38,816 bases of DNA from Bacteroidales bacterium. Lineage in GTDB: Bacteria; Bacteroidota; Bacteroidia; Bacteroidales; F082. The stretch lies in NCBI GenBank assembly GCA_029933565.1, contig JAOZNY010000001.1:4356-43171 (forward strand), read 5' to 3'. Below are positions 33,748-38,816 of this stretch, in pieces. Position 1 is the stretch's first letter. Each line of letters starts with the position of its first letter. Position numbers and translations under genes: made by a program. A model generated the notes under the pieces. It saw nothing but the letters and a program-made list of their open reading frames with translations. It did no database searches and was not told where the DNA came from.

Positions 33748-35199
33748 TCAGTTTTTAGTTTTTCGTATTAGCATCAAGCCAATAAATGTTAATGCTCCAT
33801 TAATAATTAGTAACTCAAACCCTATTTGGTAGCCATTAAAAATATACTCAGAATAATGACTTATAAAAAATGACATTATTGGAGATAATATTGCAATAAA
33901 TGGCACCAACTTATCATATACCTTAAAGTTTGTAAAAAGACCAAATGCATATAAACCCAAAAGCGGTCCGTAGGTATAGCCCGCAAATGTAAATAATTGG
34001 TCAATAATTGCTCTGTCGTTAATTAACTCAAACAGAATTATGACAAAAATAATTATTACAGCCATTACTAAGTGAACTCGCTTTCTCCATTTTTTCAACA
34101 AGTTTTCATTATTGCTATGTTTTTTATCAAGTTCCAGAATATCAAGGCTTACCGAAGTTGTTAAGGCAGTTAAAGCACTGTCGGCACTGGAGTAGGCAGC
34201 CGAAATAAGTCCAATAATAAATACTATTCCTGCTGTTAGACCCAAATACTCAAATGCAATCGTTGGAAATAAGTGGTCGGTAGTTGCCGGAATGGGAATA
34301 TTAAATTGTTGTGAATAGATATAAAGGACAGCACCCAGAAAAAGAAAAATAAGATTTACCGGTATTAAAATAAGGCTCAAACTTGTCATATTCTTTTGAG
34401 CATCTTTAAGGTTACGGCAACTTAGGTTTTTCTGCATCATATCCTGATCAAGCCCTGTCATAACAATAGTTATAAACATGCCACTTAAAAATAGTTTTAT
34501 AAAATTTTGTTTCGAATCAATGTCAGTTACAATAATATTTGAAAGGTCACTATCCCATACTTCTTTAATCATTAACCCAAAATTGATATCCATTTTTTCA
34601 ATTATCAGGGAAATGCTCAATATCACTGCCAGCAGCATAAACGTTGTTTGAAGGGTATCGGTCCAAACAATGGTTTTAATCCCTCCTTTTAATGTGTAGA
34701 GATGGATTAACGCCATGAATAATATTACCGTTAGCCAAAATGGAATATTGTAATGATCGAAGACAAAAAACTGAAGCACACTTATAACTAAGAACATGCG
34801 GAATGATGCTCCAACAACCCTAGACAGTAAAAAGAATGAAGCCCCTGTTTTATAGGCATACTTACCAAAGCGAGTATTTAGATATGTGTAAATTGAGATG
34901 AGCTTAAGTTTATAATAGAGTGGTAATAAAACAAGTGAGATAACTGCATAGCCAGCCAGATAGCCCAGTACAATAACAAAATAGCTAAAGTGAGTTGTAC
35001 CAACCCAGCCCGGCACCGAAATAAAAGTAACACCCGACAATGATGCTCCAATCATGCCATAAGCAACCACAAACCATGGTGATTTTTTATTACCAATAAA
35101 AAAACTCTGATTATCGGCATTGCGCGATGTAAACCACGAAATACTGAAAATAGCAGCAGTGTAGACTAGGAATACTAATAATATTATTTGTGGGTTCAT
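33748..35199 (-). CDS. Sodium:solute symporter (SSS family)
   Basis: A 483-aa inner-membrane carrier with about 13 membrane helices. SSS features are the first helix with SRNADNQSFFIGNKKSPWFVVAYGMIGASLSGVTFISVPG, the segment VVGASFRMFLVISVLQFF, KGGIKTIVWTDTLQTTFMLL, and AAYSSADSALTALTTSVSLDI (the helix with sodium-site Ser/Thr residues). The substrate may be a sugar, amino acid or other nitrogen compound; sequence alone does not decide. Being 6 nt before glnN points to a nitrogen role (inference). Its leader holds the double-hairpin and long inverted repeats, with no TAnnTTTG motif; it may be read from gmhB or from an atypical promoter. Confidence 0.88.
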   Translation of the reverse strand: MNPQIILLVFLVYTAAIFSISWFTSRNADNQSFFIGNKKSPWFVVAYGMIGASLSGVTFISVPGWVGTTHFSYFVIVLGYLAGYAVISLVLLPLYYKLKLISIYTYLNTRFGKYAYKTGASFFLLSRVVGASFRMFLVISVLQFFVFDHYNIPFWLTVILFMALIHLYTLKGGIKTIVWTDTLQTTFMLLAVILSISLIIEKMDINFGLMIKEVWDSDLSNIIVTDIDSKQNFIKLFLSGMFITIVMTGLDQDMMQKNLSCRNLKDAQKNMTSLSLILIPVNLIFLFLGAVLYIYSQQFNIPIPATTDHLFPTIAFEYLGLTAGIVFIIGLISAAYSSADSALTALTTSVSLDILELDKKHSNNENLLKKWRKRVHLVMAVIIIFVIILFELINDRAIIDQLFTFAGYTYGPLLGLYAFGLFTNFKVYDKLVPFIAILSPIMSFFISHYSEYIFNGYQIGFELLIINGALTFIGLMLIRKTKN

Positions 35200-35216
35200 T
35201 TTATGAAAGGTTTGAA

Positions 35217-35252
35217 ACCCCTCTGCCCTTCGGGCATCTCCCCAAAGGGGAG
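35217..35252 (+). repeat. Double-hairpin dispersed repeat, copy 2 (plus orientation)
   Basis: ACCCCTCTGCCC-TTC-GGGC then ATCTCCCC-AAA-GGGGAG: two small hairpins, matching 4999-5034 in reverse. The copy lies 17 nt outside the symporter start. Confidence 0.7.
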
Positions 35253-35280
35253 AAATGGAGTATTGGAGAGGTGGAATGTT
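35253..35280 (+). repeat. Decayed GGAG-octamer-like stretch
   Basis: AATGGAGTATTGGAGAGGTGG has the same base style as the octamer array near the window end (ATGGAGTG units) but is too decayed to give a unit count. Confidence 0.35.
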
Positions 35281-35310
35281 GATGCCGTTACGGTCATGAA
35301 ATCCGTCTTT

Positions 35311-35380
35311 GCGAGGAGGAACGACGAAGCAATCTCATTTCTTTTAGCAACATCGATTGAGATTGCTTCGCTATGCTCGC
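35311..35380. repeat. Long inverted repeat in the symporter leader
   Basis: CGAAGCAATCTCA (35325-35337) pairs perfectly with TGAGATTGCTTCG (35358-35370), with outer GCGAG / CTCGC arms and AATGACG beyond. The wording is that of the widely dispersed 'gtcattgcgag...' repeats. It can form a stable hairpin in the leader on either strand. Confidence 0.7.
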
Positions 35381-35421
35381 AATGACGATTAGACTTTATG
35401 GAGGTGGTTTTGGAAATTGTT

Positions 35422-35985
35422 TTACCTATCATAATCCAATCTTCTAAGCATTTCTGCAAACTCGAGTAACGAATCAACTGTCAAGTTCGCATCAACAGTA
35501 ACTTTTTCTTCAGATTTGTGGAGTACGGTTTTCATTCCGGCATTTTTTCCAAACAAAATATCGCTTTCCGAATCTCCTACCATGACTGATATTTTAAAAT
35601 CAATTTCAGGAAAATCCGACTTTGCCTTTTCTGCCATCCATATTCCTGGTTTACGACAATTTACTGCTTTGGTAGCAAGTTCAGGACAAAAATAGATTGC
35701 ATCAACTCGTCCATCATTTTTCAAAAAATAAGTCTGTAATTTGTCATGAATGGAGTTTAAATCACCTTCGCTCATCAACCCCTTCCCTATTCCCTGCTGA
35801 TTTGTAACAATAAAAATATATTTGAAATATTTAGAAAAAACTGAAACGGCTTCAACCACACCGGGTAAAAATTCAAACTCTTCCCAATTAGTAATGTAAC
35901 CGCCAAATATTCGTTTATTTATTACTCCGTCTCTATCGAGGAATAAAGACCAGGATTTATCTATTTCTGAAATGAAATCAGCCAT
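35422..35985 (-). CDS. gmhB: HAD-IIIA phosphatase, GmhB-like (heptose bisphosphatase)
   Basis: Would remove the 7-phosphate of D-glycero-manno-heptose 1,7-bisphosphate. It is 187 aa if started at ATG 35985, 1 nt after gmhA stops; the upstream ATG at 36012 overlaps gmhA by 26 nt and adds nine uncharacteristic residues. HAD motif I is FLDRDGVIN (D17 and D19), motif II VTNQQGIGKG, motif III around RKPGIWMAEKA, and motif IV MVGDSESDI. The zinc loop of canonical GmhB (Cys-x-His...Cys-x-Cys) is reduced to CPELATKAVNCRKP: two Cys (C100, C110), no His. A different substrate within HAD-IIIA is therefore possible, though adjacency to gmhA supports heptose. Confidence 0.82.
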   Translation of the reverse strand: MADFISEIDKSWSLFLDRDGVINKRIFGGYITNWEEFEFLPGVVEAVSVFSKYFKYIFIVTNQQGIGKGLMSEGDLNSIHDKLQTYFLKNDGRVDAIYFCPELATKAVNCRKPGIWMAEKAKSDFPEIDFKISVMVGDSESDILFGKNAGMKTVLHKSEEKVTVDANLTVDSLLEFAEMLRRLDYDR

Positions 35986-35986
35986 C

Positions 35987-36559
35987 CTACTTTGGGAACA
36001 TTTGATTTTCAATTATCTCGCAAATAATATGGCCTATCAGGATATGAGTTTCCTGCACACGCGCAGTATTTTTTGATGGCACCTGAATATTTATATTACA
36101 GTTTTCCTCCAGCAAACCTCCACCCTGCCCTGATAATCCAAATGTGTACATTCCAATTTCATTTGCTTTTTCAACGGCCTTAATAACATTTGCCGAATTT
36201 CCTGAGGTAGAAATACCAATTAAAACATCACCATTTCTACCGGCTGCTTCAACCATGCGACTATAAATTTCTTCATAACCATAGTCGTTGCCAACCGCTG
36301 TTACATAGGAAGTATTTACATGAAGTGCTTCGGCATACAGTGGCGGTCTGTCGTATTGAAAACGCCCCGATAATTCAGCTGCAATATGTTGAGCATCAGA
36401 GGCACTGCCACCATTACCACAAAGTAAAACCTTACCTCCTTTTTTAAATGTTGCAACACACACATCAGCAATTTGATTTATTTTATCAAGATTTGCCTTG
36501 TCTTCAAGAAACTTCTCCTTGGTATTTATTGATTGTCTTATTATTTCTTCTACGTTCAT
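35987..36559 (-). CDS. gmhA: Sedoheptulose 7-phosphate isomerase (GmhA)
   Basis: Converts sedoheptulose 7-phosphate to D-glycero-D-manno-heptose 7-phosphate, the first step to heptose. It is 190 aa, the GmhA length. SIS-fold signature GGKVLLCGNGGSASDAQHIAAELSGRF (about 42-68), then LIGISTSGNSANVIKAVEKA (about 112-131) and a catalytic-region HILIGHIICEIIE. Its own promoter motif sits 17 nt ahead of the ATG. gmhB follows in the same direction with a 1-nt gap. The later enzymes (HldE/HddA kinase and nucleotidyltransferase) are not in the window. Confidence 0.94.
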   Translation of the reverse strand: MNVEEIIRQSINTKEKFLEDKANLDKINQIADVCVATFKKGGKVLLCGNGGSASDAQHIAAELSGRFQYDRPPLYAEALHVNTSYVTAVGNDYGYEEIYSRMVEAAGRNGDVLIGISTSGNSANVIKAVEKANEIGMYTFGLSGQGGGLLEENCNINIQVPSKNTARVQETHILIGHIICEIIENQMFPK

Positions 36560-36575
36560 GCTTTTTTATAAAATT

Positions 36576-36583
36576 CAAAATTA
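36576..36583 (-). promoter_or_regulatory. TAnnTTTG -7 motif for gmhA
   Basis: The minus strand reads TAATTTTG, 16 nt ahead of the gmhA ATG. Confidence 0.55.
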
Positions 36584-36589
36584 ATATTT

Positions 36590-36650
36590 TTCACGAAGAG
36601 GCGCAATATTTTTTCACGCAGCAACGCAACGAGGCAACAACACAACAACA
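36590..36650 (+). repeat. Low-complexity CACGCAGCAACGCAACGAGGC-type stretch
   Basis: Repeated CAACG/CAACA wording, a style common in Bacteroidetes intergenic repeats. No gene supported. Confidence 0.45.
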
Positions 36651-36702
36651 CAACGTTTTTTTATATAATCCTTTTACTCCACTTGTCTGCCGTAGCCCTA
36701 GC

Positions 36703-36816
36703 GAGGGCGGAATACTCAACACTCCACCTATTCCTGTTTCAAACTCGGCAATCTACTTCGGTATTTTCTTAATTGGATTGTTTGTTATTTACCGTTTCAG
36801 AAGAAGGTTGGCTTAA
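36703..36816 (+). pseudogene. Probable 3' relic of a membrane-anchored surface protein
   Basis: The frame ends LNTPPIPVSNSAIYFG, then IFLIGLFVIYRF and RRRLA with a stop at 36816: a Pro-rich lead, one hydrophobic helix and a basic tail, the pattern of C-terminal sorting/anchor segments. A strong terminator begins 23 nt after the stop. The part of the open frame before about 36700 runs back through repeat wording (TCTGCCGTAGCCCTAGC...) into the antisense of gmhA, so no intact gene exists. Read as the surviving end of a deleted gene; a chance frame remains possible. Confidence 0.4.
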
Positions 36817-36838
36817 TATAAACATAAAAATATTTATC

Positions 36839-36870
36839 AAAAGGCTGCTTCGAAAGAAGTGGCCTTTTTT
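36839..36870 (+). terminator. Intrinsic terminator with GAAA tetraloop
   Basis: AAAAGGCTGCTTC / GAAGTGGCCTTTT, a 13-bp stem with two G-U pairs and a GAAA loop, followed by further T. It also lies next to the stop of the GT4 gene on the other strand. Confidence 0.8.
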
Positions 36871-36880
36871 GCTTGCCTTT

Positions 36881-38152
36881 CTACCTCAAAATCTCATTGG
36901 CATAATTCTCCCAACTCATCTCTTTGGAGGTTTCGGCAACATTTTCCCTGTTAATAGGTTTTTCAATGGATTTAATCATTGCTTTTCCCATGGAAACAAT
37001 ATCCTCAGTTTCTGCGATATAACCATTAAAGCCATCAACTACAGTTTCGGGAAAATGCCCCACATTAGTGGCAAGCATTGGCATATTAAAATTATATCCA
37101 ATCGACTCAACACCCGAAGGCGTGGCATAAGAATAAAACAGCATTATCGAATCGCTGACCTGGAAATATTTACCTACTGCTTCGTTGGGTACGAACTCAT
37201 TGTCGATATAAACATCATTTTGCAGACCTAATTCTTCAACAAGTGCAAGAGGGTTGTAATTACGCTCGTCATCTTGTTTTTTCAAAAAAATTGACTTGGC
37301 CAACCCAAAGGTCGCATTTTTAATTTTTGTAGATAATTTATTGCTATCCAAAGTATTCCAAAACGATTCACCAACAATAAGCAGCGAAACATCATCTCTT
37401 TGTTTTGCAACAAGGTTAAATGCCTTAATTACATTGTGTAAACCTTTGTATTTTCTGATAAAACCAAAGAAAAGGAAAACATGTTTTTTAAGTTTGAGTT
37501 CCTGTTTTACTTTTTCTTTGTCAAACTCAGGGTCGGGCTTAAACATATCATAAACAGGGTGGTAAAGTTTCAGTACTTTTTGACCATTTCCGGTAATTTT
37601 CTTTTCCCTCTCAATTACTTCAAATTTCTTTTTTGGAAATAGAACTTTTAGTTCATCGGCAGTTTTAAAAGCATGTACAATGTATGAGTCGGCATGTTTT
37701 ATACCAATTTTGGTAAACCAATTATCCAGCGCACTCCCCTCCTTTTGAATTACAAAATGAAGATCGAAAAATATTTCTGCTTTGGTTTTCTTTTTCAATT
37801 TTCGTGCAATACTACCCATAGGAAGTCCTTGAATTGCAATTGCCCATTGAAAAATAACCTTATTGGGATTTAAGGATGCTATGAGTTTTGCTGTTTGACG
37901 CCAACTTGCAGGATTGTTGTAATTAGTTAGATAATGCACTTTAATACCTGTACCCTCTAATTGATCAATCTTACTTTTACGGTCGATAAAGTCGCGCGGA
38001 ATAATTGCCGGATACTGCTGAGTCCAGGAAACAATGTGGACTTCAGTGTCTTCCATTTTATCGAAAGCTTTTGCCAAAGAAGTATTGTAGTTAGCAATTC
38101 CCCCTTTAAACATTGGTCCGGGGCCGAAGCAGACTATTGTATTTTTACTCAT
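36881..38152 (-). CDS. Family 4 (GT-B) glycosyltransferase
   Basis: A 423-aa cytoplasmic sugar transferase. The N-terminal domain has the FGPGPMFKGGIANYNTSLAKAF glycine-rich opening; the C-terminal Rossmann half has FLFFGFIRKYKGLHNVIKAF, LLIVGESF, the donor-site ATPSGVESIGYNFNMPMLATNVGHFPE block with the E of the GT4 E-x7-E pattern, and NGYIAETED. Substrates are unknown. In some relatives the GGI opening is part of cell-surface glycan operons. It lies upstream of gmhA in the same direction but is separated from it by 321 nt with a relic, so it is not clearly in the same operon. No TAnnTTTG motif was found upstream. Confidence 0.88.
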   Translation of the reverse strand: MSKNTIVCFGPGPMFKGGIANYNTSLAKAFDKMEDTEVHIVSWTQQYPAIIPRDFIDRKSKIDQLEGTGIKVHYLTNYNNPASWRQTAKLIASLNPNKVIFQWAIAIQGLPMGSIARKLKKKTKAEIFFDLHFVIQKEGSALDNWFTKIGIKHADSYIVHAFKTADELKVLFPKKKFEVIEREKKITGNGQKVLKLYHPVYDMFKPDPEFDKEKVKQELKLKKHVFLFFGFIRKYKGLHNVIKAFNLVAKQRDDVSLLIVGESFWNTLDSNKLSTKIKNATFGLAKSIFLKKQDDERNYNPLALVEELGLQNDVYIDNEFVPNEAVGKYFQVSDSIMLFYSYATPSGVESIGYNFNMPMLATNVGHFPETVVDGFNGYIAETEDIVSMGKAMIKSIEKPINRENVAETSKEMSWENYANEILR

Positions 38153-38197
38153 AAAGATCTTATCTCAGAATTAATAAATTACTTTTTTTAAACTCTT

Positions 38198-38225
38198 GGA
38201 ATAATGGAGTGTTGGAGTAATGGAG
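38198..38225 (+). repeat. Degenerate octamer array, left arm
   Basis: GGAATAATGGAGTGTTGGAG and the next 8 bases; in reverse complement it matches the CCATCACT array at the window end at 24 of 28 positions. A further fragment, TTGGAGTGATG, lies near 38290. Confidence 0.6.
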
Positions 38226-38322
38226 AATAGTTGTTTCATTCATTTCTATATTTCAAATAAAATACATATTATTTTCTTAACAATAAATTTATTGGAGTGA
38301 TGAATTTATGGGATAACTCATT
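38226..38322. other. AT-rich spacer beside the four-helix-bundle gene
   Basis: No open frame or promoter motif seen. It includes a single TTGGAGTGATG octamer-like remnant near 38290. Confidence 0.4.
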
Positions 38323-38727
38323 TTAATAGTTCTCATCCCAGTCCTTATTTTTTATCTTTTTTTGAATTGACTCAGCAAGTTTTAGAAGTTCATTTTCTGT
38401 TTTAAAATGAAAGGAATCAAAACTTTCAAAATCGTTATCAGAAATAAACCCAAGTTTCTGAAAACTAATAATTCCACTATTTAGTTCACCACAAGACCCT
38501 AAAGCAAAATTTAGAAAATTTAAATATTCTTTTGGAGATCGCCTACAATATCCCTCTGCAATATTTCTAGTAATACTGTGTGCAGCATCAAGTATATTTG
38601 TTTTTGGCTTATTATAATCGTAGGGCAATTTCTTTAATAATTTATCAGAAAGAACAAATAACTCAACAGAATCCTGCCAAACCCTTAATTGTTTGAACCC
38701 TCTGTTCTTATTTCTCCTTTCAGTCAT
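38323..38727 (-). CDS. Four-helix-bundle protein (23S rRNA IVP / Avd-like, TIGR02436)
   Basis: A 134-aa small basic protein. It opens with NRGFKQLRVWQDSVELFVLSDKLL; the conserved centre NILDAAHSITRNIAEGYCRRSPKEYLNFLNFALGS and the following CGELNSGI block are the signature of this family. Members are encoded by intervening sequences in 23S rRNA genes and as Avd accessory proteins in diversity-generating retroelements; most copies, like this one, are free-standing and of unknown role. There is no reverse transcriptase or variable gene here. Octamer repeats in opposite orientation lie on both sides (38198-38225 and 38754-38816). The start ATG at 38727 is 27 nt from the right-hand array. Confidence 0.88.
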   Translation of the reverse strand: MTERRNKNRGFKQLRVWQDSVELFVLSDKLLKKLPYDYNKPKTNILDAAHSITRNIAEGYCRRSPKEYLNFLNFALGSCGELNSGIISFQKLGFISDNDFESFDSFHFKTENELLKLAESIQKKIKNKDWDENY

Positions 38728-38731
38728 TTAC

Positions 38732-38739
38732 TATCTTTG
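38732..38739 (+). promoter_or_regulatory. TAnnTTTG motif reading into the octamer array
   Basis: TATCTTTG on the plus strand, pointing away from the four-helix-bundle gene and into the tandem array; its target gene would lie beyond the window. Confidence 0.4.
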
Positions 38740-38753
38740 TTAGCCAAAATTTT

Positions 38754-38816
38754 TCCATCACTCCATCACTCCATCACTCCATCACTCCATCACTCCATCA
38801 CTCCATCACTCCATCA
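38754..38816 (+). repeat. Perfect tandem octamer array (TCCATCAC)
   Basis: An 8-bp unit repeated without a change for 63 nt (7.9 copies) and cut by the window end, so its full length is unknown. Perfect short units of this kind are prone to copy-number change. Confidence 0.95.

Noticed and set aside
35188-35477. Open frames on both strands between the symporter and gmhB
   Set aside because: They run through the double-hairpin and long inverted repeats; no family resemblance.
36448-36816. A complete 122-aa gene
   Set aside because: The first half is antisense to gmhA and the middle is repeat wording; only the last 30 or so residues look protein-like, so it is listed as a relic.
38323-38727. 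Avd of a diversity-generating retroelement
   Set aside because: No reverse transcriptase, template repeat or variable repeat is visible in the window; the family match alone does not make it one.
38754-38816. CRISPR array
   Set aside because: Units are contiguous 8-mers with no spacers and no cas genes nearby; this is a microsatellite.

Overview
The window is a contiguous piece of a Bacteroidota (Bacteroidetes) chromosome, probably a Bacteroidales/Marinilabiliales-type marine or sediment lineage. Four things point there: low GC; a type IX secretion sorting domain on the large secreted protein; a type III glutamine synthetase and a long NusB; and Bacteroidetes-type -7 promoter motifs (TAnnTTTG) in front of most transcription units. 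No rRNA, tRNA, CRISPR array or intact transposase was seen. Most genes are housekeeping, and accessory-looking signals sit in the intergenic DNA.

Layout. 1-2.6 kb: the 3' part of msrA, a small methyltransferase and an MFS-like permease, then a cluster of hairpin repeats and a bidirectional terminator. 2.9-6 kb (minus): htpG and a XerD-type recombinase. 6.1-13.3 kb (plus): an acyl-CoA dehydrogenase, an 880-aa T9SS-exported PKD protein, a probable relic of a second T9SS protein, an Fsr-like MFS transporter, a YwbE-family protein, a 92-aa unknown and a DEAD-box helicase. 13.4-17.2 kb (minus): a secreted TPR protein and gyrA. 17.5-21.9 kb (plus): clpC and a long acyl-CoA dehydrogenase. 21.9-24.9 kb (minus): nusB and a GT2 glycosyltransferase fused to a degenerate sugar-phosphate-transferase module. 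25.1-31.1 kb (plus): flippase, EamA transporter, Crp/Fnr regulator, DUF2892 protein, parE and ttcA. 31.6-38.2 kb (minus): glnN (GSIII), a sodium:solute symporter, gmhB, gmhA and a GT4 glycosyltransferase. 38.3-38.8 kb: a four-helix-bundle (23S IVP/Avd-like) gene between inverted copies of an octamer repeat that runs off the window end.

How the genes fit together. The glycan genes (GT2 fusion, flippase, GT4, gmhA, gmhB) suggest envelope polysaccharide or heptose-containing glycan synthesis, but they are scattered rather than one locus. The symporter lies 6 nt before glnN in the same direction, which suggests uptake of a nitrogen-relevant solute coupled to glutamine synthesis. ClpC and HtpG are the protein quality-control genes; GyrA and ParE come from two different topoisomerases and neither has its partner beside it.

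The least explained parts are the intergenic ones: (i) the four-helix-bundle gene inside inverted octamer arrays, which looks like a mobile or IVS-like cassette; (ii) relics of exported proteins at about 10.05-10.3 kb and 36.7-36.8 kb; (iii) covarying hairpin repeats at 2.58-2.79 kb; (iv) a hairpin repeat present in opposite orientation at 5.0 kb and 35.2 kb. All calls were made by reading the sequence; no database search or structure prediction was run.
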